Made by a program: the position numbers and the translations under genes. Under the pieces are notes generated by a model. The model made no database searches, was not told the origin of the DNA, and worked only from the letters and a program-made list of their open reading frames with translations. From contig NC_091273.1 of NCBI RefSeq assembly GCF_042100115.1, positions 4,526,001-4,590,000 of the forward strand: 64,000 bases of DNA. Direction: 5' to 3'. This document shows, piece after piece, positions 32,831 to 42,408 of this stretch (position 1 is the stretch's first letter; each line of letters begins with the position of its first letter). The DNA comes from Alternaria dauci. Lineage: Eukaryota > Ascomycota > Dothideomycetes > Pleosporales > Pleosporaceae.

Positions 32831-33338
32831 ACTGTCGAATGAATGGGTGGTGAGTGGGGAAAGTAGAATGATGGAAGCATGGTAGGAGTAGGACAGGAAA
32901 GAATACGGGATACCCTGGGGCTTTTTCGATACGGGGCGCCAGGAGATGTAGTTCAACGCTTTTCTTTCTTTTTTTGCGAGGACATGCATTGATTTAACGC
33001 TTTTAGCACGACGACGCTCGTGGGTTTATAGTATGCATTGTAAAGTTGGGAGATGGATGGGATGGCGGCGTCTCAGAGTATAGGTAGTTTAGTCTGTGGA
33101 ATCCAGACTTTAGAATCGCAAAGGGACTTGTGATTTGATTCTTCTTGATGGGTTTGACTGTCCTCGGTATCGACGTTTTCTAGTCAGAGGGTTGTCTTTG
33201 GCATGTATCGGTTACTAGTCACATCATGGCTGCTAATGCGAGCCCGGAAGGTTATTACCAGCCTCCACAAAACTCGGAGAGGGTTGTATGCCTCCACGAG
33301 TCACAGGATAAAAGCGATGATTACAAGGTATGCATTGC
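32831..33338. other. Convergent 3' region between UFD4 and HET gene
   Basis: No coding signal beyond short ORFs. Expected to hold both 3' UTRs and polyadenylation sites. A T-rich stretch lies near 32958-32974. Confidence 0.5.
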
Positions 33339-35102
33339 TTACACTAAAACCACTTGTACGCTTTCATCTTCTCTAGCACAGCTCCCATGCATTACACCAT
33401 GCAAATATGTATCCTCGACTAGTCGGTGCCGTGCTGGTGTTTCAGACTGCCTCCGAAGTATGAACGGAACGTTGGAACCGTGAATTACCCAGACCTCGTC
33501 TCCCACCTTGATCTTTGAAAACGATAAGCCAATACGACCTGAAGATGTTACGTAGAGTGTCTTTCGGTCCATCATAAGCCCACAGTACGAAGTGTATCTT
33601 CTAGGAAGTGCAGATTCAATGCCTGTTGCCCAGAACTCGCTCCATTCGGTGTCGGTAGGAAGATCGATGTCATTCTCCTCAAGCAGTTTTGCGCGCTCGT
33701 CACTCCGCGCAATAGTACCGCCACACAGTACCCGGGCAAATACTTCATTTGTTTGGTCGATTCTCACCGTAACTCCATTCTCGTTACAAGTGCGACGCCA
33801 GTCGTCCAGGGTCTTCTTTGCGCTTCCTGACCCTAGATGATATGTCCATATGGCCATGGCCTTTACTCGATCAACGAGAATCCCATGTGTTCGTACTTGC
33901 TTTCGGTCTTCCACCTCCAGCTTGCCAGAAAGGTTTCCGCAAGCGTTGAAGAGGTGATATTCCTCTCGCGCGCGCCTGAATTGGAATCGCGCATCGAATA
34001 CTACGGAGAAATCACGTACCCAAGAGGGCAAGTTGAATTTCCCACTATGGAAGCCTTCACCGAGTAAACACTGAGGACTCATCTCGCTCTCTTCTAGTAT
34101 CTTGCAAAATGCATCCACGTACACGTCTGAAACCTCCCTTGTGTAGTCGGGATACACTCCTGTCTTGACGGGTTCAACAAGTCCGAGGAGAGAGTATATC
34201 TTGTCTCGAGGATCGGAGCATTGACGATACATGTAAGCAAAGCTGATGTCGCCAAGTGTTTTGAACAGCTGCGTTCCGCAACGAGAATGTTCCAGTGTGA
34301 TGATGAACCAAACGATTTGATGAACGAGATGGTTTTTACTCAAACCTAACGCATCGAAAGCGCCAACACAGCAGCTTCTAATGTGGCTCCGGATGTGTTC
34401 CCCCGTTTTCTTTTCGAACAAGGCGAATTTCTCCCAAGGGGTTCGCCATGTACCACATATGAACACAGCTTTGGCTGGGAGAACAGCCTCCTGTACTGTC
34501 CAAGCCCTGTGCCACCATGGGTTCTGGGACACGAGCTTAAAACCTTCCCAGATGGAGATGTTTTCTGCATCGTCAACATCCAATGTCCAAGTATCGGGAG
34601 ATGTGTCTTTGTGATAGCCTGGGAGTTCATAGAGATGCTTGTCGGCTGCGAAGTGTTCCACAAGCGCGAACGGATTGCTTTCCACAGGAGTCGAGCCTTC
34701 CGGAACGCCCAGCCAGATGTACACTTGGTCGCATAACTTATAAACCAGATCCATGTGCGCTACTTGGTGAGATTTCTCAATGTTGTCCGTTTGATCGATG
34801 CAGATGGCATCCACCCATATGACAATCGGTTCATCTGAGGAGCGGATATGTTGCAGTGCCTGAAATAAGTTTGCTCCGACTCCTGTCTTCTCGTCGTTGA
34901 CCAGGATATGGTCGACAATCGTGGCATCGCCCCATGCATACGAAAGAGTGGTGTATGGCGGTCGGTTGGGATCATCAAGATCTATTTTGAACAGTGAAGC
35001 TTCGATTGTGGTGCCTTTGACACCCGGCTGTATGCAGAGTACTCTGATACTCTTCTCGTCTGACGGAAGCGGAAACTGTTCATGAAATGTGTACGTCGCC
35101 AT
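33339..35102 (-). CDS. HET-domain (heterokaryon incompatibility) protein
   Basis: HET domains occur in fungal allorecognition proteins, which can trigger cell death after fusion of unlike strains. Most family members have no known role. Single exon, 587 aa. The HET domain spans about residues 48-215: PYTTLSYAWGDA (the usual Y-x-x-LSY-x-WG opening), IVIWVDAICIDQTDNIEKSHQV, VYIWLGVPEGS, and the later PWWHRAWTVQEAVLPAKAVFICG. All three blocks of the domain are intact. The C-terminal half (about 320-587) includes DPRDKIYSLLGLVE and PDYTREVSDVY, also standard for stand-alone HET proteins. No NACHT or WD repeats, so this is a single-domain type. Whether it acts in incompatibility cannot be judged here. 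Confidence 0.92.
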   Translation of the reverse strand: MATYTFHEQFPLPSDEKSIRVLCIQPGVKGTTIEASLFKIDLDDPNRPPYTTLSYAWGDATIVDHILVNDEKTGVGANLFQALQHIRSSDEPIVIWVDAICIDQTDNIEKSHQVAHMDLVYKLCDQVYIWLGVPEGSTPVESNPFALVEHFAADKHLYELPGYHKDTSPDTWTLDVDDAENISIWEGFKLVSQNPWWHRAWTVQEAVLPAKAVFICGTWRTPWEKFALFEKKTGEHIRSHIRSCCVGAFDALGLSKNHLVHQIVWFIITLEHSRCGTQLFKTLGDISFAYMYRQCSDPRDKIYSLLGLVEPVKTGVYPDYTREVSDVYVDAFCKILEESEMSPQCLLGEGFHSGKFNLPSWVRDFSVVFDARFQFRRAREEYHLFNACGNLSGKLEVEDRKQVRTHGILVDRVKAMAIWTYHLGSGSAKKTLDDWRRTCNENGVTVRIDQTNEVFARVLCGGTIARSDERAKLLEENDIDLPTDTEWSEFWATGIESALPRRYTSYCGLMMDRKTLYVTSSGRIGLSFSKIKVGDEVWVIHGSNVPFILRRQSETPARHRLVEDTYLHGVMHGSCAREDESVQVVLV

Positions 35103-35601
35103 AGTCGTTTAGTGGATCTTGCTAGGGGTAACACGTATGACTGTATTGAACAGGGAAAGGATGCATTGGTGCAACTCCAGATGTAGCAAAGGAAAGGAAG
35201 TAGAAGGTCGGTCTAGCCAAGGTCCCGCACTGCCTGCCGGAATCAGGCTGCAGCCACGAGGCTGGCTGATGACATCACACGCATACAGACTCACGTGCTG
35301 TCGTTAAACCTCGTCTCACGAATGGAGCGATTATACAAGTTTGACAGGAGTGCTATCAAAACATGCTGAAGGTCGAAGCGTGTGCAAACTATGCCATTGC
35401 TGTTCGCAAATATTTTGATTACATACACCGCTGACAGCTGAAAACTTCGCGTAAAATATAAATAGCATTATCTTTTTAATGATGGTGAGGCCCAAACCAG
35501 TACAACTTTCATCATTACATGCAAAAAACCCCATCTCTCCATGTGCTACTTCTTCGGGACGTAGGTACTGATAAACCACCCACCGAAATGTTAATCTAGT
35601 C
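35103..35601. other. Intergenic between HET gene and secreted repeat protein gene
   Basis: HET promoter on the left and repeat-gene 3' UTR on the right. No gene motif. An AT-rich patch (AAATATAAATAG) lies near 35454-35466. Confidence 0.45.
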
Positions 35602-35667
35602 CTATTCTTGAGAGTCGGCGTCGCCAGCAGACTGGCTGCTGCCCAAGGCTTTTCCACTGCCAGAAGC

Positions 35668-36845
35668 TCAGTTAGAAGCGCCGGTAGAAGACCCAGTGTT
35701 GGAAGCAGCCCCAGTGTTGGAAGAAGCACCGGTGTTGCCAGTAGCACCGTTTGCAGTAGTAGAGCCAGTCGTAGACTGTCCAGCGCCAGTGCCGGCCGAG
35801 CCACCCTGGGTAAGCTGGCCAGTTCCCTGTTGCGTTCCAGTGGAAGATCCAGTGCCCGTGGCACCAGTTCCTTGCTGAACGCCAGTCTGCTGGCCAGTTC
35901 CTGTCGAGCCAGTGCCGGTCTGCTGACCGGTCCCAGTCGAGCCGGTTCCTGTCGAACCAGTGCCAGTCGAACCAGTGCCGGCTTGCTGGCCGGTTCCCGT
36001 CGAACCAGTGCCCGTCTGCTGGCCGGTTCCCGTCGAGCCGGTTCCCGTAGCACCAGTACCGGTTTGCTGGCCAGTTCCTGTCGAACCAGTGCCGGTCGAA
36101 CCAGTGCCGGTCGAACCAGTACCCGTCTGCTGACCTTGGCCAGCTCCTAGGATATATCAGCATTCATTCTCGTATTCATGAAGAGACAAACAACTTACCA
36201 GCAGTGGGAAGATTGGCCTGGCCGTTTCCAGTCTGGCCCGTTCCAGTCTGGCCATTGGCACCGGTATTGCCACCTGCTGCGGCTGTGCCGTTGTTTGCGG
36301 CGCTCTGTATAAAGTCAGCATGTGCATAAAAGTTCGACATGGCAAATACTCACGTTCACACCCGCAGTGTTCGCAGTACCTGCACCGTTGTTTGCAGCGG
36401 TGGTACCAGCAGTGTTTGCAGCACCGGTCGGAGCAGGGTTACCGCCAGCCGCGCCGCCACCCATAAGTCCACTGATAAGGTCACCGATGCCCCCAGCTCC
36501 TCCTGCTGCACCACCCGCTGCGCCGCCGCCAGCCGCACCGCCCCCAAGGCCCCCGAGGATATCTCCAAGCCCTCCGGCACCGGCCGCTCCGCCGGCGGCA
36601 CCTCCTGCACCCCCTGCTCCACCGGCCCCACCAGTCAGTCCTCCGAGGATTTGGTCGAGCTGACGCTTAGTCTTGAGCTTCTCGGTGGAGAGCTTGCGGA
36701 CGGTGGAGACGAAGTGTGCGGGCATCTTTTGACCGCCGGTGGTGTCAACCCATCGCTTTCCAAGACCGGAGTTGGTGAGAGGAGCCGGGGCCGCAACAGC
36801 GGAGGCAGCCAAAGAGGCAATAAGAATGGAGGAGTCGAACTTCAT
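35668..36845 (-). CDS. Secreted low-complexity protein with Gly/Ala-rich and STGTG repeats
   Basis: Three exons (36845-36354, 36304-36199, 36146-35668), 358 aa; introns 36305-36353 and 36147-36198 are GT-AG. Signal peptide [18 protein letters not shown] with likely cleavage near APAPL. Two dibasic sites (GKRWVD and TKRQLDQ) fit Kex2 processing. Residues about 65-130 are Gly/Ala-rich with LGGL and GGAAGG repeats. Residues 165-200 are Ala/Asn/Gly-rich. The last exon encodes about 130 residues of [11 protein letters not shown] and ATGTG units. It resembles cell-wall or secreted fungal repeat proteins; I know no precise family. The frame stops at TGA (35668-35670), but the same frame continues in similar Ser/Gly-rich composition to TAG at 35602. 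Function unknown. Confidence 0.78.
35670..36140 (-). repeat. Coding minisatellite of [11 protein letters not shown] units
   Basis: Degenerate tandem repeats of about 15-18 bp (coding-strand core GGTTCGACCGGCACT and GGCCAGCAGACGGGCACT) fill about 35860-36140. More diverged Asn/Thr/Gly/Ala repeats run to about 35670. Unit ends differ mostly at third codon positions. Such arrays tend to vary in copy number between strains. Confidence 0.8.
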
Positions 36846-37977
36846 GTTGATAGTTGAGAAAGATTGAGATGAACTGCCCGGCAGTAAAGTAGATAGAGAA
36901 TGTGTGAAGAAATTAAAGCCGACTAGCAGCGATGTGTGGAAGAGAAATGGTGAAGAGAAGTAGAGAGCAAGGACTGAGATATTCAACGAGTATCGAACTG
37001 AAGAATGATTCCGTGGTTAGGCAAGACGTTACCTCTATATATCGTCCTCCCATGACAAAGGCCCCCTCGGGGAGGGAACGTCCGGTATCAAACAGCTGAC
37101 GTGTTCTGGCCCTCCAGTAGATCGTTTTGCCGATCATGATGGTAGGTGTGAGGCTGTAGCAATGCGTGCGGGAAGTATTGCGTGCCCTGAGGCCATCATG
37201 CCGTTGCGCGAGCGTACTTTGCCGTAGTCTGCAACTTTGATGTGAGAAAGGCGAAACACTGGTCGTGTAGCTGGGTCCACATATTACATAAAACACGTGA
37301 TTGCTTGTTCCGTGGGCGACCTGTAGCTCGACCGTACGCTGGGTCTTGGCATAGCGTGGAATCTTCAAGGGACGACCGCACGCTATGTTAATTTCTGGGT
37401 TCAGTTGACAACGCAGTGCTCTGCTCGCGCTCAATAGCATCGCAATGGGCGTGATGATCCGAGATTCCTGTACATGCTCATCGTTCACCGTTTACGTATT
37501 TCCAAATACTAATGTTGCTGTTTCCGTCGCAACTCCTGTGAAACGGCAGCTTGGCGCGTTATTTCTCCGATTAAAAACGCGTGTTTTGGTTTCGAAACTA
37601 AGGCAGACCCAAAGTTCGGCCTTACGACTGTGACAGGCGATGCGCGAGAGCGTTTTTGACATGTTGTTGAACGTTTCGGGATTGGTTTGGTATGAGGGAG
37701 AAGAGACGACGCTGAGGGGATGGCGAGTGGGGTTCAGCGAAGCTTGGATGTTTAGCGCGCCGCTAACCTCACCTTTGGAAGGAGCGAGGTGTGAGGGCAG
37801 GAGGCTTGTATTCACAAAAGTCGTTTTGATTCCCTGGTTGACCGCGAAACCACAGCGCGTCGCTGAATGGATACAATGCGCTAGTGACATGATATCGTCG
37901 TATGTACTGCATACAGCGTCGGGCCTGATACATTGCGGAAATTGCTTCAAGATCACACCCAAACATCGAAACTACCG
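36846..37977. other. Intergenic: repeat-gene promoter and 3' side of the Cue2-like gene
   Basis: Short motif-free ORFs only, including a 191-codon minus ORF (36913-37488) that lacks any domain and overlaps the likely promoter. I do not support it as a gene. Confidence 0.45.
37036..37042 (-). promoter_or_regulatory. TATA-like element upstream of the secreted repeat gene
   Basis: ATATATA on the minus strand, about 190 bp upstream of the ATG at 36845, in a plausible position for a core promoter. Position and sequence only; not tested. Confidence 0.35.
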
Positions 37978-39639
37978 TCATCTCCTTCTTGCCAGGCCCG
38001 TGACGTATAGCTCTCCGGGCTCCGCTTCTACCTTCCAGCCTTCGTTGACTAGCGCCTTGAGCACGGCAGGTCCTAGCTTTCCTCTTCCACCTTCACTGTG
38101 TCTGCCTAAGCCGGTGATGATTCTGTATGCCTCACCACCTCCTCTTCGACCAGCGCCGCTCCACTCCGGTATCCTCCGCTCGCCTAGGCTATTCCACCAA
38201 GCTTGTGTTCGCTGCTTGGCAATCCTTGTTGCATCTGCTACAGTAACACCATGCAGATCAAGAACGGTCGGACCGGATTGTTGCGAGACAAATGCGTCGG
38301 CTTCGGCTGCGTTCATCGCCTTCAGATTCGCGTTTAGGTCACGGCCTTCTTGTGCGTAGTACGCAGCTGCTTGTCTCATGAGAGGTGTGGATTTGCCTCT
38401 GCGGTAGGCGCCAGATGCTTTTCCAAAAGCTTCGTTTCGAGCAGCAGCCGTGGACACTGCGTCGCGCGGCCGCGCAGAGGGAGTTAAGGTGGGAAGTTTT
38501 GAGGTTTCGGAAGGGTCAGACAGGTCGACAGGAGCGTATCGTATGTCGAGCTTGATGCCTCCTTTGCCCCCTGTCTCGCTTGCAGGTTGCTGCGTGAGAG
38601 ACCTTGCTAATTCCTGCGCTTTTATGGTTGATGGGGCCGTGAGGCGCACGATGGAAAGGGCATGCTCCAAGTCCATGGACGGAAAGGCTTCATTGAGTGT
38701 GATCGCATCTTGCACTAGTGCAGCGTCGGGCTGACTTTCCTTCTTATGCGCCGCGATGTCCTTTCTCACAATCGCTAGTACAGTCGCCGAAAGAGACGTT
38801 CCGTTTGCGTGGTAAAGTGACGACACAGTCTTCGCCGACAGCCCTGTGCGCGACGTTATGAAGTCGACGTCGCGACTTGTGCTTTGCCAACGATTCGCCG
38901 GCGCATCTGATTCGACGAAGTGGCTGGTGCCTGCTTCCAGAGACAACCTCTGCTTCCTCTTGCTCTTCCCCTTCTTGCCTTTCTGGGGTACGTGGTGATC
39001 TTCTGAGAAGGCGTCAATACCCTTCGCGACTGGACCTTCTTCAGTGGGGCTCTTCCTACTATCGTCAAAGAAGACTTGGTTCAACAGTTCATCCGTCGCT
39101 TTGTCGTAATCGTATCCGCACTTCTTCAGCGTATACGTCACCTGCGCGAGCCGCAGGCCTGGGAAGGTTTCGGCGAGCAACAGTTCCTTTGTGGGGACGT
39201 CGAATTGCTCCGTGTCCTTGTAGTATCCATCCTCCATCGACCCTTCCGAGCTCCCCGACCGTCCGTTGACGCTAAGCGTGGAGAAGTCATTCGAGAGTGT
39301 CGAGCGGTCTGTCGCTACCGTTTGTGTGGTCCACGATTCTGCGTTTGAGTCGGCATCGGTGCTGTGCTTGTCTGGGGTGCCCTGGAAGGCGCTCCCACTG
39401 CTACCAGAAGGGTCGAAGTCGAGGGCCTCTGCCTCGGCCGTCAACTTCAGGGGTTCCAGCAATTGCCTGGTGAGGTCGATCGCGTTTGGCTCGCCCGCAA
39501 AATCCGAGTATATCGTGTAAAGAAGTGTGGGGTCTATGGCTGGGCAGTACTCCTGCTGTGGGTCGCATTGCCGTCAGTCACATCATGCAGCCATACTTTG
39601 CTGTGCCCTTACCTCGAGTAGACGTAGATCCTCATCCAT
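37978..39639 (-). CDS. CUE/DUF1771/Smr-domain protein, Cue2-like
   Basis: Yeast Cue2 is the endonuclease that cuts mRNA at collided ribosomes in no-go decay. This protein has the same domain order. Exon 1 (39639-39613) encodes MDEDLRLLE; exon 2 (39552-37978) the rest; 533 aa in total. A CUE domain lies near residues 130-170 (LLLAETFPGLRLAQVTYTL). A second CUE-like segment near 290-330 reads LNEAFPSMDLEHALSIV. DUF1771 near 385-430 reads GAYRRGKSTPLMRQAAAYY. The Smr domain near 440-525 carries LDLHGVTV (the D-x-H motif) and ITGLGRHSEGG (the TGxGxHS motif). The intron acceptor is a tandem CAGCAG, so one extra Gln is possible. Ubiquitin binding and ribosome-quality-control function are inferred from architecture. 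Confidence 0.87.
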
Positions 39640-40651
39640 TTTGGTTCTTGTAATATTGACGTCTTCTTATGTGTCTGTACGGCGAGCGCATACTCAAACT
39701 AGACTCTGAAATGATGGGCTTGGTCGCGCAGATATCCCGTCTGGAGAGTCGCGCGTTGGATATGACAGGGCCGAGTGTAGGTGATCTATTGTGCGATAAG
39801 TGGTGGCACGAGCCGAAGTACGTGGGGTGTTGTGGAACGGGGTCGGCGCGTAATCGCGAAAACCGTGGGACAGAGGAAATGTAACCGAGCTTGGCGCGTA
39901 GAGTACAGCTCACTGGTACTGCACCATGGCGACCGGAAAGACAGGAAAGAGGAAGGGTTCGCAATTTCAGTGCGCAAGCTCACTGGATTCTTCGCGCTGG
40001 TCAGATGTTAGACGTCATCTCGTCTTGGGTCGAATCGCGCGTCATCCACTAATTTAGTATGCGCTAATGCAAGCGGCTGAAGTGTTTCTACCACAGCACT
40101 CTGAACAACTTCACAAGTCTATGGCATAACACTCGCGAGTACTGAACAGCATTATCTACCCTTGTCGAAGGTCGGAACGACGGCCAAGAGCGGCATGTTG
40201 TACGATTAGGAGTCGGTGTTTGGCGTGAACAATACGAAGCATGCCACACCAAGATCCAGGGCGGGCATTGTTGGCAAAACCTCCAAAAACTCATCACCAA
40301 AACGTCCTATAGAGGACTTTCTAATCGGTTCCCATACGCGTACTTTACTACCGTAAAACTTCGTCAGTTCTGATTGGAGTCGTCGGCCTGTTCAGGCACG
40401 TATCAATCAGCCTCGTGCCGCAGTTTCGGCCCCCAAAGTACGCCCGGCGTCTGCATCACATCTGGGCATCCATGGCAGTGCAAAGGATCTGTGCCTGAGC
40501 CTGCATGAGTTTCGGGTCTATCCCACTCCATTTGTGTGTGGGTTAAGTACTCACTACGCCCCCATTGCATCGCGACATTTCGCAGTTCCGATTCTTTTGT
40601 GCCTTTTGTACTTCCATCCACGTTCACAATCTCAACCAGGCGTAAATCACC
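39640..40651. other. Divergent promoter region between Cue2-like gene (-) and small membrane gene (+)
   Basis: About 1 kb without a supported gene; short ORFs only. Both flanking genes start outward from here. Confidence 0.45.
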
Positions 40652-41107
40652 ATGGCGCCCCTCCAGCGTCGCAGCGCGAACCTCTCGCTGCAAGGCACGG
40701 TAGCAGTCATCGTTCTTGTTATCCTATTCCTTTCAGGCGTCTTCTGCACAGTCATCTTCTTCAAGATATGTAGCAAACAGCGGAGGCGCGAAAGGGCCAT
40801 GCGCAGGATGCAAGAGGAGCGCGTGCCCTTCGTTGGTGCCCAGTATATCCCGCCCGCAGGCGCGCCAAGCAATGAAAGTACATCGTCCTATGCAGGGCAG
40901 GAATCCCTACAGAGAGAGATGCAAAACAAACAACAAGACGAATACACTGGGCTATCAGAGCTGCAAAACGGTCAACAAAATACTGGGCCGCTGGAGCTGC
41001 AAGGAGGCGGGAGACCAGGGCCTCTGCCAGCGCAACAGCTGGACGGGTACATGGCAGCGGTAGGCAACGTCATCATTGGACGACATGTGACAGAGAGGAA
41101 AGGCTGA
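40652..41107 (+). CDS. Small single-pass membrane protein with Gln-rich tail
   Basis: 151 aa, single exon, ATG in good context (CACCATGGC). A hydrophobic helix at about residues 14-38 (GTVAVIVLVILFLSGVFCTVI) is followed by a basic segment (CSKQRRRERAMRRM), so the tail is probably cytosolic. The tail is rich in Gln, Gly and Pro (about 75-130, with repeated ELQ/LQ units such as LSELQNGQQN and PLELQGGG). No N-terminal cleavage signal. No family recognised; similar small one-helix proteins are common in Dothideomycetes and mostly uncharacterised. Confidence 0.6.
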   Translation: MAPLQRRSANLSLQGTVAVIVLVILFLSGVFCTVIFFKICSKQRRRERAMRRMQEERVPFVGAQYIPPAGAPSNESTSSYAGQESLQREMQNKQQDEYTGLSELQNGQQNTGPLELQGGGRPGPLPAQQLDGYMAAVGNVIIGRHVTERKG

Positions 41108-41531
41108 CGTGCTATAGCCAACCTTCGATTACCGTAGACCCATTGAACTACCTGCGAATGTAATGGTGAATGACGCCAACGGGAAAGCCCAGACACAATG
41201 TGGTAAAGCGAAACACGATATCTGAATGAAGATGTCAGGAGATCATCCGAACCACTTCAGCGAAGCGAACACGGTACCACTAGAATGTAGTCGCCACCCC
41301 TGAAGAACCATCGAGCGGGTTTTCGTTTACAATGAGGGTATGATCAGAAAGGATCAGCGATCATATGGCTGCCGCGGTGAGAGAGACCCTCGCTGAGACC
41401 CCACGACTTGGAATACTAGACGCACGAAGGGGAGGAATGTGGGAAATGGTATTACAGCATATGAAGGTAGCCCATGGTGGTCATTAGAAGATTGCGGTAG
41501 AAAGAACACGCTTGAAGACATCGCAGTCTAG
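41108..41531. other. Intergenic, no feature seen
   Basis: No ORF with motifs. Presumably the 3' UTR of the membrane-protein gene and an upstream region for the small RGG-rich ORF. Confidence 0.4.
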
Positions 41532-41864
41532 ATGGTGATGGCAGACGACTTCGTCATCCGGCTCGAAGACATCGAGAACGTCATCCGTAATATGCGGAGT
41601 AGGGTCAATGCCTACCGTCCTGATCATCAGAGTCGAGCGCGAGGTCGTGGGCGTGGCAACTACCTTGGCGGTCGACGCGGTCATAGCGGCCGTCGTGGCG
41701 GACAACGTGGCTTCAGGGGTCGCACATCCATGGCGAGCAGTATCATCTTACTTGAATGCAAGCCAACTTTCTTACAGTACATAGCTGAACTGATGGCGGT
41801 ATATATAATGCCGATGCACTCGCCCAATGCACATGGACGTCCGATGGTATATTTATATTTCTGA
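41532..41864 (+). CDS. Short RGG/RG-rich ORF, uncertain gene
   Basis: 110 codons from an ATG just after a TAG. Residues 37-66 are an Arg/Gly block (ARGRGRGNYLGGRRGHSGRR and onward), typical of RNA-binding tails. The sequence after residue 67 is hydrophobic and lacks pattern. The Arg/Gly block recalls the tail of the nuclease-like protein at 47932-49419, so this could be a fragment of another family member, but no nuclease motif is present upstream. It may also be part of a spliced gene or noncoding. Confidence 0.3.
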   Translation: MVMADDFVIRLEDIENVIRNMRSRVNAYRPDHQSRARGRGRGNYLGGRRGHSGRRGGQRGFRGRTSMASSIILLECKPTFLQYIAELMAVYIMPMHSPNAHGRPMVYLYF

Positions 41865-41890
41865 TTTTGTCATCTTGCCTCGACCTTTGA

Positions 41891-42346
41891 ATGAAAGATA
41901 CGTATCGAATACCACACATATACTGCAATTACTCAAACACTCCACCCTACTACACCCCTCACATGCCCCAGCTAAGAAGCGTATCGCGTAGTATGAATAG
42001 TACGACCACCGCCGTAGCGCGCATAGCGAGCTTACCAGTATCCCTTTTCACGTCTATCCCAAGGCCGAAGTTCTCCTATATTCCCGCGGCGCATGTCAAG
42101 CTCAAGGCGGACAACATAGCAACGGTGTTCGTCTGTATAGTGCGACAGATCTGGTTATATCTAGAGGGTTGGAGAGATAGCAGGAGGCGAAGCAAGAGAG
42201 ACGATGAGGATGAGAAGGAAAACAAACGCGAAGCGAAGAGGCATATGAAGAAACGAAAAGCGCTCGAAAAGGTGAGAAGGAAAGCAGGAAGGGGCAAGGG
42301 AGCGAAGATCATCACCAAGGGTAGATACACGCTGGTATTGGAGTAA
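41891..42346 (+). CDS. Hypothetical small basic protein
   Basis: 151 aa if begun at 41891; internal ATGs (MPQLRSVSRSMN) could give a shorter product. The C-terminal half is highly charged and Lys/Arg-rich (RRRSKRDDEDEKENKREAKR and KAGRGKGAKIITKG), suggesting nuclear or nucleolar location or a helical basic segment. A short hydrophobic run (NIATVFVCIVRQIWLYL) precedes it. No recognised family. It converges closely on the F-box gene (62 bp between stop codons). Confidence 0.4.
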   Translation: MKDTYRIPHIYCNYSNTPPYYTPHMPQLRSVSRSMNSTTTAVARIASLPVSLFTSIPRPKFSYIPAAHVKLKADNIATVFVCIVRQIWLYLEGWRDSRRRSKRDDEDEKENKREAKRHMKKRKALEKVRRKAGRGKGAKIITKGRYTLVLE

Positions 42347-42408
42347 AATCGCGAGCATGACTGCGGTACAAAAGCATTCTTGTTGTACTGCGCAGCTCAA
42401 GCAATACT

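Noticed and set aside
35331..36163. Leu/Arg/Ala-rich and Trp/Asp/Arg-rich repeat ORFs on the minus strand
   Set aside because: These are the other two frames of the STGTG minisatellite. Only the STGTG frame joins to the signal-peptide exon by good splice sites.
36913..37488. 191-codon minus ORF upstream of the secreted repeat gene
   Set aside because: It overlaps the expected promoter including the TATA-like site and has no domain.
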